NCBI GenBank assembly: GCA_036510065.1
Contig: DATCEO010000112.1
Location: 62,001-126,000, forward strand
Source of the DNA: DASUBV01 sp036510065
GTDB taxonomy: Bacteria > Actinomycetota > Actinomycetes > Streptosporangiales > Streptosporangiaceae
DNA length: 64,000 bases
Direction: 5' to 3'
Translations under genes and position numbers: made by a program
Shown here: piece by piece, positions 8,703 through 17,333 of the stretch
How the letters are laid out: each line of letters opens with the position of its first letter
Numbering within the stretch: position 1 is the stretch's first letter
The notes under the pieces: model-generated
Database searches by the model: none
Told to the model about the DNA's origin: nothing
Seen by the model: the letters and a program-made list of their open reading frames with translations, nothing else

Positions 8703-9901
8703 GCGGTCTCCTTTGTCCGCCAGCCCGCAGGCAGGAGACGGTCCAGGACGTCATCGACGGTGACCGCGCCGAGTAGGCGGCCGGCCTCGTCGCAGACGGC
8801 CACGCCGATGAGGTTATAGGCGGCCAGCCGCCGGGCTACCTCGCGCTCGGAGAGCTCGGGGCGGACGAAGGCGCTCTCCTCGATGCACTCGCCGACGGTC
8901 GCGGACGGCGAGTGGCGCAGCAGCCGCTGGAATCCGACCGTGCCCAGGTAGCGGCCGGTCGGGGTCACCGAGGGCGGCTCGCAGACGTAGACCTGCGCGG
9001 CTGACGTGACGGCCCGGTCGGGCTCGCGGATGCGGGCCAGCACCTCGGCCACGGGGGCATCGGGCGGGACGATCAGGGGCTGGGAGGTCATCAGGCCGCC
9101 CGCGGTCGTGGCGTCGTAGTGCAGCAGCCGGCGGATGTCGGCCGCCTGGACCTTCTCCATGGCGGCCAGGAGGCGCTCCCGCTGCTCGGGCGGCATCTCG
9201 GCGAGCAGGTCAGCGGCGTCGTCCGGCTCCATCTCCTCGACCACATCGGCGGTGCGCTCGAGCCCCAAGCCGGCCAGGAACCGGATCTGGTCCTGCTCGG
9301 GCATCTCCTCGAGCACGTCGGCCAGCTCCTCGTCCTGCAGCGCCTCGGCGAGCTGGGTGCGCCGGCTGGCCGACATGGCCTCGACCGCGTTGGCCAGGTC
9401 GGTCGGGTGCATTTCCCGCAGCTGGACCAGTTGCTCGGCCAGCGGGCCGGCCTTGAACAGCTCGCGGTGGCGGTCCCACCGAACGATCACGGGCGTGTGA
9501 TGGCGCAGCCCTCGGCCCTGGCTGATGGCCAGCACCGCGACCTCCCAGCCATCCCGGCGCCGCTCGGAGCGGGCGATGCCCACATCCAGGACGCTGCCAG
9601 CGCCTGCCGGGCTGCCGTACAGCTCGGACGCGAAGATCTCCCCGGTCCGCCTGCTGAACCGCCTCAGGTCAACGGTGCCGCCGCGCAGGTGCGCGCCGTC
9701 GAGGCTGATCTCCGCGACGCGCCCCAGGTTGACGAAGATCTGCCGCCGCTGCAGGGTGACCACGAGCCCCAGCACCCAGGGCGGCTCGCCGCCTGCCGTG
9801 GGCAGGATGACGACGTCCCGGATCCGCCCGACTGGCATCCCCTCGCCGTCGAGCAGCTGGCGGCCCGTCAGCCGGGACGTGAAGACCGGGCTGGCGGTCA
9901 T
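8699..9901 (-). CDS. Soluble MgtE-type protein: PRC-barrel-like domain, MgtE N domain and CBS pair, no channel
   Basis: 400 aa. Residues 1-130 hold PRC-barrel-like strands (GMPVGRIRDVVILP). Residues 150-270 are the superhelical MgtE N domain with repeated acidic turns such as ADVLEEMPEQDQIRFLAGL and DDAADLLAEMPPEQRERLL. Residues 275-395 are two CBS modules (GGLMTSQPLIVPPDAPV; LIGVAVCDEAGRLLGAVTVDDV). The membrane channel of true MgtE Mg2+ channels is absent, so this is probably a Mg2+/nucleotide-sensing regulatory protein. It is coupled to the downstream DUF1003 gene by an ATGA overlap, which suggests the membrane partner. Confidence 0.85.
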   Translation of the reverse strand: MTASPVFTSRLTGRQLLDGEGMPVGRIRDVVILPTAGGEPPWVLGLVVTLQRRQIFVNLGRVAEISLDGAHLRGGTVDLRRFSRRTGEIFASELYGSPAGAGSVLDVGIARSERRRDGWEVAVLAISQGRGLRHHTPVIVRWDRHRELFKAGPLAEQLVQLREMHPTDLANAVEAMSASRRTQLAEALQDEELADVLEEMPEQDQIRFLAGLGLERTADVVEEMEPDDAADLLAEMPPEQRERLLAAMEKVQAADIRRLLHYDATTAGGLMTSQPLIVPPDAPVAEVLARIREPDRAVTSAAQVYVCEPPSVTPTGRYLGTVGFQRLLRHSPSATVGECIEESAFVRPELSEREVARRLAAYNLIGVAVCDEAGRLLGAVTVDDVLDRLLPAGWRTKETA

Positions 9902-9997
9902 GACCGATCACGCTGTGACATCGCCGGGACCTCCTCGCCTCACCCGCCAGCACGTTCGAGACCCTATCTCCTGCGGCGAGTCGGCCGGTCCGGGGAG

Positions 9998-10363
9998 CTA
10001 GCGCTCCCAGGGCGGGGTGTCACCCATCTTCTGGTAGTACTTGGCCAGGTGGCTCTTGACCCGGTCGATGTCGCCGGCCGGCAGGTCGATCCCGCCCCGG
10101 GCACCTTGCATGATATTCCCGGCCGCGATGATCGCGCGGGGCACCGCACGGATCTTGCCTTCGACGATGTCGGCGATGAGCAGCTTGTAAGCGGTGAAGT
10201 TGTCCTTGCTGGCGCTGTCGTACCAGACGTGCGCGTCGCGGTACTTGTCGTTGGGCTCGTCCTGCGCGTCCGCCCAGGCCCGGACCCGCTTCTCCGCCGC
10301 GCCGCCATCCCAGTGGCGGTCGCCGTCGGCCAGCGGGTAATCCTGAAATGCCGTGACAGCCAT
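9998..10363 (-). CDS. Small conserved hypothetical protein with phage-associated C-terminal signature
   Basis: 121 aa; ATG 10363 has GAGGT upstream. Soluble. N-terminal WADAQDEPNDKYRDAHVWYD is followed by NFTAYKLLIADIVEGKIRAVPRAI and a C-terminal DRVKSHLAKYYQKMGDTPPW. Similar C-termini occur, as I recall, in short proteins next to phage prohead proteases and in free-standing actinobacterial proteins. I cannot name the family with certainty. No phage structural genes are nearby. It is in the same orientation as the MgtE-like gene but 96 bp upstream of it. Confidence 0.55.
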   Translation of the reverse strand: MAVTAFQDYPLADGDRHWDGGAAEKRVRAWADAQDEPNDKYRDAHVWYDSASKDNFTAYKLLIADIVEGKIRAVPRAIIAAGNIMQGARGGIDLPAGDIDRVKSHLAKYYQKMGDTPPWER

Positions 10364-10479
10364 GTCGCACCTCTGCCCTTTCGGTGGCCTCAGCTTCCGT
10401 GGCGTCTGCCTTCCCCGGCTGGGGGACGGAAAACCGGCAGGCCGCTGGCCGGGCTGGCGGCAAGCGGGGCAGGCGGGCC

Positions 10480-10485
10480 TACGCT
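10480..10485 (+). promoter_or_regulatory. -10 hexamer TACGCT, leaderless promoter of the PhyH gene
   Basis: TACGCT is followed by exactly 6 nt and then ATG 10492; no Shine-Dalgarno is visible. The same hexamer and spacing recur before the gene at 13417. Confidence 0.5.
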
Positions 10486-10491
10486 GGTGCG

Positions 10492-11280
10492 ATGAAGGCG
10501 ACGATGCCAGGCGCCACCTCCAGCGGCCAGGACGTGGCGCGGCGGCTGCTCGACGACGGTTACGTCGTCGTCTCCGGCCTGCTGAGCGGGGCCGAGATCG
10601 AGGCCGCCCGGGCCGACCTGAGCCGGGTGCTGGCCACCACGCCGACCGGCCGCAACCCCTTCGAGGGGCACGCCACCCAGCGGGTCTACGCCCTCTTCGC
10701 CAAGACCCGGACCTTCGACGCGGCTGCCGTCCACCCGCTGCTGCTGGCGGTGCTCGACCAGGTGCTGGGGCACTACCAGCTCAGCGCGCCGGTGGGCATT
10801 CGCATCGGACCGGGGGAGCAGGCTCAGCTGCTGCACCGTGACGACGCGGTATACCCGCTCCCGCAGCCGGGACCGCCGGTGGTGGTCAACACCATGTGGC
10901 CGCTGGATGAGTTCACGGCGGCCAACGGCGCCACCAGGTTCATTCCCGGCAGCCACCGCTGGCCGGCCGGCCGGGCGCCGGCCCCGGCCGACCCGGTGCT
11001 GACCGCCACCATGACCCCCGGCTCGGCCATGTTCTACCTCGGCAGCCTCTGGCACGGCGGCGGGGCCAACGCCACCGCCGCGCCCCGCCTCGGGGTGATC
11101 CTGGAGTACGCCGCCGGCTGGCTGCGCCCGCAGGAGAACCACTGCCTGGCCGTGCCGCGCGAGGTGGTGCGGCAGCTTCCGCAGCGGCTCCAGGAGCTGC
11201 TCGGCTACAACATCTACCCGCCGTTCCTGGGCTACGTCGACGGGACCCACCCGCGCCGGGTGCTGTCGGCGGGGGAGTGA
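10492..11280 (+). CDS. Phytanoyl-CoA dioxygenase (PhyH) family Fe(II)/2-oxoglutarate oxygenase
   Basis: 262 aa. Start ATG 10492 is chosen from the leaderless -10 pattern and the N-terminus seen in the family; the frame remains open upstream. The HxD of the 2-His-1-carboxylate facial triad is in LLHRDDAVYP (about residue 115), and the distal region has GATRFIPGSHRW. The second His is probably in SLWHGGGANATAAPRLGV (about residue 187), with the Arg that would bind 2-oxoglutarate. Such enzymes hydroxylate small molecules or CoA esters; the substrate cannot be deduced. It stands alone, divergent from the hypothetical gene at 9998. Confidence 0.85.
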   Translation: MKATMPGATSSGQDVARRLLDDGYVVVSGLLSGAEIEAARADLSRVLATTPTGRNPFEGHATQRVYALFAKTRTFDAAAVHPLLLAVLDQVLGHYQLSAPVGIRIGPGEQAQLLHRDDAVYPLPQPGPPVVVNTMWPLDEFTAANGATRFIPGSHRWPAGRAPAPADPVLTATMTPGSAMFYLGSLWHGGGANATAAPRLGVILEYAAGWLRPQENHCLAVPREVVRQLPQRLQELLGYNIYPPFLGYVDGTHPRRVLSAGE

Positions 11281-11339
11281 CCCGAGAACCAGGGCCGTCC
11301 GCCGGCGATGAGTCCCGGGCCGCCGTTTCGTCAGACCCA

Positions 11340-11376
11340 CCAGGTAGCTTCGGCGGCGCAGGTAGCTTCGGCGGCG
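11340..11376. repeat. Short tandem repeat in intergenic DNA
   Basis: Two adjacent copies of CAGGTAGCTTCGGCGGCG fill part of the 209-bp gap before the DrrA-like gene. No function is evident. Confidence 0.6.
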
Positions 11377-11489
11377 GCGGGCCCGGTGCTGGACCCGTGG
11401 CGGTCTTTGATTAGCTGGGCGGTGACCCAGCCGGTAGGTTTTTCGTGATGCGGGGGCCCCGTGGCCGGCCCGCCTGATCAGGAGGAACG

Positions 11490-12539
11490 ATGACGCAGAT
11501 CGGCGCGGTGCCCGCGAGTTCGGGGCCGGCCATCCTGGTGGAAGGCCTGACCAAATCGTTCGGCGACGTGCACGCGCTGCGTGGCATCGACCTGTCGGTG
11601 CCGCGGGGGACGGTGCTCGGCGTCCTCGGTCCCAACGGCGCGGGCAAGACCACCGCCGTGCGCATTCTCACGACCTTGCTGCAGCCCGACGGCGGGCAGG
11701 CGCTGGTGGAGGGGCGCGACGTCGTGCGGGAGGCGGCGGCGGTTCGCCGGCTGATCGGGCTGTCCGGGCAGTCGGCGGCCATCCAGGAGGAGCTCACCGG
11801 CCGGGAGAACCTGGAGATCATCGGGCGGCTCTACCATCTGGCCTGGCCCGATGCGCGCCGCCGGGCCACCGAGCTGCTTGAGCAGTTCGACCTGACCGAG
11901 GCCGCGGACCGGGCGGCCAAGAACTACTCCGGCGGCATGCAGCGCCGCCTGGACCTGGCGGCCAGCCTGGTCGGCCGGCCCCGGGTCCTGTTCCTGGACG
12001 AGCCCACCACCGGCCTGGATCCGCGGTCCCGGCTGGGGATGTGGGACATTATCCGGTCGCTGGTGGCCGGCGGTACGACGCTGCTGCTCACCACGCAGTA
12101 CCTGGACGAGGCCGACGAGCTGGCCGACGAGATCGTGGTCATCGACCATGGCCTGGTCATCGCGGCCGGGACGTCGGAGGAGCTCAAGGGCCGGGTCGGC
12201 GGGGACGTGCTGGAATTCACGGTGCCCGACCGGTCCCGGCTCAGCGACGCCGTCGCGGCCATCGCGAGCATCGGCGATGGCGAGCCGCATGCGGATAAGG
12301 AGACTGGCGTGGTCAGTGTCGGGGTCGGCGGGCGTGGCTCGGAGGCGCTTGTCGAGGCCGTGCGCCGCCTCGACGCGGCCGGGGCGGAGACCCGCGGGCT
12401 GGCGCTGCGGCGGCCGTCCCTCGACGACGTCTTCCTGGCGCTGACCGGGCACGCAGCCGAGGAGGACGAACAACCGAACGGCCGCCGCCGGGGCCGCCGG
12501 AAGGGCGGCAAGAAGGACCCCGCGCAGGTGTCGTCATGA
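11490..12539 (+). CDS. ABC transporter ATP-binding protein, daunorubicin-resistance (DrrA) type
   Basis: 349 aa; GGAGGA at 11481 sits just before ATG 11490. Walker A GPNGAGKTTAVRILTTLL is near residue 45, the signature YSGGMQRRLDLA near 150, and Walker B VLFLDEPTTGLD near 170, followed by the H-loop region. The C-terminal ~90 residues form the DUF4162-type domain found in DrrA-like ATPases, and the protein ends in a basic tail (GRRRGRRKGGKK). It energises export by the permease encoded directly downstream, with which it overlaps by four bases. The substrate is unknown, probably a hydrophobic natural product or lipid. Confidence 0.9.
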   Translation: MTQIGAVPASSGPAILVEGLTKSFGDVHALRGIDLSVPRGTVLGVLGPNGAGKTTAVRILTTLLQPDGGQALVEGRDVVREAAAVRRLIGLSGQSAAIQEELTGRENLEIIGRLYHLAWPDARRRATELLEQFDLTEAADRAAKNYSGGMQRRLDLAASLVGRPRVLFLDEPTTGLDPRSRLGMWDIIRSLVAGGTTLLLTTQYLDEADELADEIVVIDHGLVIAAGTSEELKGRVGGDVLEFTVPDRSRLSDAVAAIASIGDGEPHADKETGVVSVGVGGRGSEALVEAVRRLDAAGAETRGLALRRPSLDDVFLALTGHAAEEDEQPNGRRRGRRKGGKKDPAQVSS

Positions 12540-13363
12540 CCGCCGTTACCGCGCCCGCGGCGCTCCCGCCGCTGGAGGATCCCGGCCTGTTCACCCGCGG
12601 TCGCTGGGCCGTCAGCGACACCCTCACCATCACCCGGCGCAACCTGCTGGTCTGGATGCGCGTGCCGGCCTACATCGTCTTCACCGTGATCCAGCCGGTC
12701 ATGTTCACGCTGATGTTCCGCTATGTCTTCGGCGGCGCGATCCAGGTGCCGGGCGTGCCCGGCGGGTACGTCAACTTCCTGATCCCCGGGATCATCGCGC
12801 AGACCGCGGCGTTCGCCACGTTCGGCACGGCCATCGCGCTGGCCCAGGAACTGAAGAAGGGCGTGATCGACCGGCTGAAGTCGATGCCGATGTCCCGCTC
12901 GGCGGTCCTGGCCGGCCGGCTGGTGGCCGACACCGCGCGGATGACCGTGACGATCCTGATCGTCCTCGGGGTGGGGTACGCGGTCGGCTTCCGGTTCCAG
13001 AACGGCGCCGCCCCCGCCGTGCTCATGGTCGTGCTCGCGATCGTGTTCGGCGTGGCGATCTGCCTGATCGCCGCCTTCACCGGGCTGGCCATCGGGGACG
13101 AGGAGTCGGTGCAGGCGTTCGGGCTGATCTGGCTGTTCCCGCTCACCTTCCTCAGCTCGGCGTTCGTCCCGATCTCCTCCATGCCGGGCTGGCTGCAGGC
13201 CTTCGCCAACAACCAGCCGGTCACCTACGTCGTCGACACGATGCGCGCGCTGGCGCTCGGCGGCCCGATCCAGGCCAGCCTGCTCAAGAGCCTCGCGTGG
13301 ATTGTCGGGATCTTCATCGTCTTCGCGCCGCTGGCCGTCCGCGCCTACAAGCGGGCGGGCTGA
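12536..13363 (+). CDS. ABC-2 type permease, DrrB-like
   Basis: 275 aa with six predicted membrane helices. The N-terminal cytosolic part (RRNLLVWMRVPAYIVFTVIQPVMF) is typical of DrrB/ABC-2 subunits, and FLSSAFVPISSMPGWLQAFANNQPVTYVVD near residue 205 is the conserved ABC-2 signature loop. It starts within the last codons of the ATPase gene (ATGA overlap), giving a two-gene exporter operon. No regulator is adjacent. Confidence 0.9.
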   Translation: MTAVTAPAALPPLEDPGLFTRGRWAVSDTLTITRRNLLVWMRVPAYIVFTVIQPVMFTLMFRYVFGGAIQVPGVPGGYVNFLIPGIIAQTAAFATFGTAIALAQELKKGVIDRLKSMPMSRSAVLAGRLVADTARMTVTILIVLGVGYAVGFRFQNGAAPAVLMVVLAIVFGVAICLIAAFTGLAIGDEESVQAFGLIWLFPLTFLSSAFVPISSMPGWLQAFANNQPVTYVVDTMRALALGGPIQASLLKSLAWIVGIFIVFAPLAVRAYKRAG

Positions 13364-13404
13364 GCCCGGAGCTCGCGGGCCTGCCGCCGCGGCCATGGGC
13401 TGGA

Positions 13405-13410
13405 TACGCT
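13405..13410 (+). promoter_or_regulatory. -10 hexamer TACGCT, leaderless promoter
   Basis: TACGCT followed by 6 nt and ATG 13417, identical in sequence and spacing to the site at 10480-10485. Confidence 0.5.
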
Positions 13411-13416
13411 CAGCCC

Positions 13417-13899
13417 ATGGACAGGGATGAGCGGCGGCAGTTCGTCCGGGACCACCGGACCTGCGTCTTCGGCTATGCCCGCCAGGCCGACGGCCCGGCG
13501 ATGACGATCGTCTACTACGTGATGGACGGGGACGACCTGCTGGTCTCGACTATGGCCGACCGGGGAAAGGCCAGGGCGGTGCAGCGCGACCCGCACGTCA
13601 GCCTGTGCGTGCTGGACGAGAAGTGGCCGCCCACCTACCTCCAGGTCTACGGCACCGCGGTCCTGGACCCGGACGAGGAGCAGGCCGCGGACCTGCTGCG
13701 CAAGGTCGTGGAGCTGATGGCCGGCCAGCCGGTGCCCGCTGAGCGGCACGAGCAGATCGCGCAGATGGCGCGGGAGGAGAAGCGCGTCGTCCTCCGGGTG
13801 ACGCCGTACGCGACGTTCGCGACGCCGCCGCGCCACGTGAACACGATGGAAGACATCGACACGCTCTCGCACTGGACCAGCTCGAGCCAGCCCTGGTGA
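13417..13899 (+). CDS. PPOX-class (split beta-barrel) flavin/F420-dependent protein
   Basis: 160 aa. The start is set by the leaderless -10 six bases before ATG 13417. The fold is recognisable from the N-terminal MTIVYYVMDGDDLLVSTMADRGKARAVQRDPHVSLCVLDE, the FMN/F420-binding split-barrel of PPOX-class proteins, with YLQVYGTAVL in the next strand. Members bind FMN, heme or F420 and often reduce small quinone- or enone-like substrates; which one applies here cannot be told. Monocistronic, just after the DrrAB-like pair. Confidence 0.8.
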   Translation: MDRDERRQFVRDHRTCVFGYARQADGPAMTIVYYVMDGDDLLVSTMADRGKARAVQRDPHVSLCVLDEKWPPTYLQVYGTAVLDPDEEQAADLLRKVVELMAGQPVPAERHEQIAQMAREEKRVVLRVTPYATFATPPRHVNTMEDIDTLSHWTSSSQPW

Positions 13900-13916
13900 C
13901 CGGCTGCCCGGCCGGT

Positions 13917-13922
13917 TAGGGT
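13917..13922 (+). promoter_or_regulatory. Candidate -10 TAGGGT before the amidohydrolase gene
   Basis: TAGGGT lies 40 nt before ATG 13963. It would give a leader of about 33 nt that contains AAGGAG (about 13951-13956), so this transcript is led and ribosome-bound in the ordinary way. Confidence 0.4.
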
Positions 13923-13962
13923 AAAGACCCGCCGTGGCAGCCAGCGATCGAAGGAGATCGAC

Positions 13963-15501
13963 ATGCACGGTTCGCAGCCCAATGCCACCGTCGATCGGCT
14001 AGCGCAGGGCCGCGCGGTCGTCTTCCGCGGCGCCACGGTCCTCACCGTCGACCCGGCGGCCGGTAGCACAGCGGCGGGCGCCGCCAACGGGGCCGGCGGC
14101 GCGAGCGGGGTCATCGAGAACGGTGACGTGCTGGTCATCGGGGAGCAGATCCAGGCCGTGGGCCGATCCCTTGCGGCGCCCGACGACGCGGTCGAGATCG
14201 ATGCCTCCGGCGGCATCCTCATGCCGGGGATGGTCGACACGCACCGGCACATGTGGCAGACAGCCCAGCGGGGCCTTGGCGCCGACTGGTCGCTGACGAA
14301 CTACTTCTACTTCTACTACGTCAACTGGGGGCACGTCATGCGCCCGGAGGACGTCTACGCCGGCAACCTGCTGGCCGCGATCGAGTCCGTCGACGCCGGC
14401 GTCACGACCACGGTGGACTGGTCGCACGGGCTGCGCACCGTGGACCACGCCGAGGCCGCCGTGGACGCGCTCGAGTCGGTGCCCGGCCGGTTCGTGCTCG
14501 CCTACGGCAACCTGGCCCAGGCGCCCTGGGAGTGGGCCACGAGCCCGGAGTTCCGTGACTTCGTCGAGCGCCGGCTGGCCAGCCGCGGCGACATGCTGGG
14601 CTGGCAGATCGCATTCGACGTGACCGGTGACCCGCAGTTCCCGGAGGAGGCGGCCTTCGCCGTGGCGCGCGAGCTGGACGCGACCGTGACCACCCACAGC
14701 GGGGTCTGGGCGGTCACGACCGACGACAGCATCCGGCTCATCGCCGAGCACGGGTACCTCACCGACCGGCTCCGGCACGTGCACGTGTCCAGCCTGTCCC
14801 CGGACTCCTACCACCGCATCGCCGCGTCCGGCGGCCAGGCGTCGGTGGCGGCCGAGAGCGAGTGCAGCGCCGGGCAGGGGTTCCCGTCCAGCTGGGAGCT
14901 GCGGCAGTACGGCATCCCGATTTCGCTGTCGGTCGACACCTGCGTGTGGTGGAGCGCGGACATGTTCTCCGCCATGCGCGCCACCCTGAACGCCGACCGG
15001 ATCCGCGAGCACCAGCTGGCCCACGAGCGCGCCGAGACCGTGATGAACCTGCAGCTCAGGGCCGAGGACGTGGTGCGTTACGGCACCCAGGGCGGCGCCG
15101 ACCACATCGGCCTGGGCGACCGGATCGGCAGCATCACGGCGGGCAAGCAGGCCGACCTGGTGCTGGTGCGCAATGAGCGCTCGCCGGTCATGTTCCCCGT
15201 CCTGAATCCGGCCGGCCACGTGGTGTTCCAGGCCCAGCGCGCGGACGTGCACACGGTCATGGTGAATGGACGGGTGCTGAAGTACGAACATCAGCTGCTG
15301 CTCGACGACCAGGTGGCCCGCGCGCGCCGCGCGATCGCCGAGAGCGTCGAGCACGTCCGGTCGGCGATGGGCGACGAGGCGTGGCAGGCGGCCATGCACC
15401 CGGAGAAGGTGAGCGTCCAGCCGGTGGACAACCCCTACCAGTACAGCGATTTCCAGCCCGCGGAGCCCTCGCGCCCGGAAACCGCCCACGAGCCGTCCTG
15501 A
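13963..15501 (+). CDS. Amidohydrolase superfamily protein (TRZ/ATZ/cytosine-deaminase-like)
   Basis: 512 aa, preceded by AAGGAG. The N-terminal small beta domain has FRGATVLTVDP. The metal HxH is in GMVDTHRHMWQ (about residue 93), a further His in TVTTHSGVWAV (about 245) and HVHVSS (about 272), and the metal Asp in LSVDTCVWW (about 325). The C-terminal composite domain has IGSITAGKQADLVLV. These are the ligands of mononuclear deaminase/chlorohydrolase members such as AtzB/TrzA or 8-oxoguanine deaminase. The substrate is not identifiable. It is followed 14 bp later by an NTF2-like gene, probably co-transcribed. Confidence 0.85.
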   Translation: MHGSQPNATVDRLAQGRAVVFRGATVLTVDPAAGSTAAGAANGAGGASGVIENGDVLVIGEQIQAVGRSLAAPDDAVEIDASGGILMPGMVDTHRHMWQTAQRGLGADWSLTNYFYFYYVNWGHVMRPEDVYAGNLLAAIESVDAGVTTTVDWSHGLRTVDHAEAAVDALESVPGRFVLAYGNLAQAPWEWATSPEFRDFVERRLASRGDMLGWQIAFDVTGDPQFPEEAAFAVARELDATVTTHSGVWAVTTDDSIRLIAEHGYLTDRLRHVHVSSLSPDSYHRIAASGGQASVAAESECSAGQGFPSSWELRQYGIPISLSVDTCVWWSADMFSAMRATLNADRIREHQLAHERAETVMNLQLRAEDVVRYGTQGGADHIGLGDRIGSITAGKQADLVLVRNERSPVMFPVLNPAGHVVFQAQRADVHTVMVNGRVLKYEHQLLLDDQVARARRAIAESVEHVRSAMGDEAWQAAMHPEKVSVQPVDNPYQYSDFQPAEPSRPETAHEPS

Positions 15502-15515
15502 CGGAGGGAGCAGCC

Positions 15516-15911
15516 GTGCCCGCAGCCGAGGAAGCCGCCGCGCAGGTCCGCGCGGCGGAGGACCGGCGGTACGCCGCGATGCTGGCCGCCGACGCGACCG
15601 CGCTGGACGACCTACTCGCGGATGGCCTCGTCTACACCCACTCCAGCGGCGCACGGGAGAACAAGCAGGAGCTGCTGGCCAGGATCGGCGGCGGCGAGCT
15701 GCGCTATGTCCGGCTGGAGCACCCGGTGAGCCAGGTGGTCGTGCTCGGCGACGCCGTCCTCGTCCTCGGCGAGATGCACGGGGATGTCGTGGTCGGCGGC
15801 CAGCCCAGGCGGCTGGACAACGCCGTCGTGGCGGTCTGGGCCGCGCAGGACGGCGGCTGGCGGCTGGCCGCCTTCCAGGGCACCCCGCTGCCCACATCAC
15901 TGCCCGGCTGA
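15516..15911 (+). CDS. NTF2-like / DUF4440 family protein
   Basis: 131 aa from GTG 15516, which has GGAGGGAG upstream; the frame is open before it but without a ribosome site. Cone-shaped NTF2 fold signature: AEDRRYAAMLAADATALDDLLADGLVYTHSSG at the N-terminus and NAVVAVWAAQDGGWRLAAFQGTP at the end. Such small domains act as isomerases, hydrolases or binding proteins. The 14-bp spacing to the amidohydrolase suggests one transcript and a shared pathway. Confidence 0.85.
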   Translation: MPAAEEAAAQVRAAEDRRYAAMLAADATALDDLLADGLVYTHSSGARENKQELLARIGGGELRYVRLEHPVSQVVVLGDAVLVLGEMHGDVVVGGQPRRLDNAVVAVWAAQDGGWRLAAFQGTPLPTSLPG

Positions 15912-16115
15912 CCGACCGCTCGGCCAGCCGGCCCGGCCATGGCCAGAGCGGCGAGATGGTCTGACCATGATGAGGTTATCTTTCAGTCAATGCCAGGTAT
16001 CCCCCGCTGCGCATCGCTACGGTCAGCTTGGTCATCTGGTGGTCGGCCGCGAGCTTAGGGTGGCGAGATGACCGGGTTCTGATCGCGTGACAGAAGTGGC
16101 CGGGAGAGTCGTCGG

Positions 16116-17309
16116 ATGACAGCGGCAGCCGCATCGCCAGAGCGGGCCTCGCCGCCTCCTGCCGGCCCCGCGCCCGATGGGGCGGGGAGGCCGACCCTCA
16201 GTGACCGGCTGCCGCGGGCCTGGCTCTTCCCGCTCCTGGCGTTCGCGGTCAGCTGGCTGCTGATCCTGGCCACCTGGTACGGCTCCGACCTGATCTATGG
16301 CCACAGCCATCCGTGGTCCTGGCATTTCATCTTCAAGGACGCCAAGTACTACCTGGGCATCGCCCAGAGCGGTTATGCCGCGAAATCACCCTTCCCGTGG
16401 GGACGCGGCACGGCGATCGGCCGCCGGACCGCCTTCTTCCCGTTGTTCCCGCTGCTGATCCGGCTGGCCAGCTACCTGACTGGCGGCAACGTCCTGATCG
16501 CCGGCCTGCTGGTCAGCGTGCTGGCCGGAGCCGCGTCGGCGCTCGGCGTCTGGCTGGTGGCCGCCCGCGTACGTGACCGTTATGTCGCCGATCGCGCCGT
16601 CATGCTGTACTGCCTGTTCCCGGGGGCTATGACGTTCGGCCTGCTGTACTCCGAGCCGCTGGCCGTGGCGCTTGGCGCGGCAGCGCTGCTGGCCGTCCTC
16701 AGCCGGCGCTGGCTGCTCGCCGGGATCATCGGCGCCGTCAGCACGGCAGAGCGGCCGACCATGATCGTTCTCGTCGCGGTCTACGGCGTGGCCGCGGTGC
16801 AGGCGATCTGGACTCGCCGTGAATGGCGTGCCCTCATCGCGCCGGCGCTCACCCCGCTCGGCATGCTGGCCTTCTTCGCCTATCTCGGCCGCCGGTATCA
16901 CGACTACGCCTTCTGGTTCCGGGCCGAGAAGGACGGCTGGAACCAGCAGGTCAGCTGGGGCGCCCACACTCTCCGCATCGTCCTGTGGGCCGATCCGGGC
17001 ACCTCGAAGTACGTGGTCTTCAACGTCGTGCTCATCTTCATGTTCGTCGCCGCCGTGGCCGGGGTGGCCTTGATGCTTGCCGCTCGGCTGCCGGTGCCGG
17101 TGAGCCTGTTCGGCATTCTCGTGGTCGCGGTGTCCATCGCGGACGGCAGCACCAAGCCTCGCTTCATCTGGGCCGCCTTCCCGCTGTTCATTGGCGCGGC
17201 CGCGAAACTGCCGAGGATCCTGTACTGGCCGCTGCTCACCGTGTCAGCCGGGGCCCTGGCCTTCCTGATCGGCTGGTGGCCGCACCACTACTACGGGCCT
17301 GCGCCCTGA
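16116..17309 (+). CDS. Integral membrane mannosyltransferase-like protein (PIG-V related GT-C)
   Basis: 397 aa with about nine or ten hydrophobic segments; GGGAGAG precedes ATG 16116. The first loop WHFIFKDAKYYLGIAQSGYA followed by RRTAFFPLFPLLIRLASYL resembles the acidic loop and FFPLFP motif of PIG-V-like mannosyltransferases of actinobacteria. A later motif, FWFRAEKDGWNQQVSWG, also occurs in that group. It probably transfers mannose from a polyprenyl-phosphate donor outside the membrane. No neighbour gives the acceptor. Convergent with ilvD. Confidence 0.8.
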   Translation: MTAAAASPERASPPPAGPAPDGAGRPTLSDRLPRAWLFPLLAFAVSWLLILATWYGSDLIYGHSHPWSWHFIFKDAKYYLGIAQSGYAAKSPFPWGRGTAIGRRTAFFPLFPLLIRLASYLTGGNVLIAGLLVSVLAGAASALGVWLVAARVRDRYVADRAVMLYCLFPGAMTFGLLYSEPLAVALGAAALLAVLSRRWLLAGIIGAVSTAERPTMIVLVAVYGVAAVQAIWTRREWRALIAPALTPLGMLAFFAYLGRRYHDYAFWFRAEKDGWNQQVSWGAHTLRIVLWADPGTSKYVVFNVVLIFMFVAAVAGVALMLAARLPVPVSLFGILVVAVSIADGSTKPRFIWAAFPLFIGAAAKLPRILYWPLLTVSAGALAFLIGWWPHHYYGPAP

Positions 17310-17333
17310 GCCGACCCGCCGCGAGCGGACCAG

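Noticed and set aside
9998..10363. Prophage remnant suggested by the 121-aa protein
   Set aside because: No capsid, portal, terminase or integrase genes within several kb; the protein is also found outside phages as far as I recall.
13999..15900. 633-codon minus-strand frame over the amidohydrolase and NTF2-like genes
   Set aside because: Arg/Pro-rich shadow with no recognisable domain; the + strand genes have clear motifs and ribosome sites.
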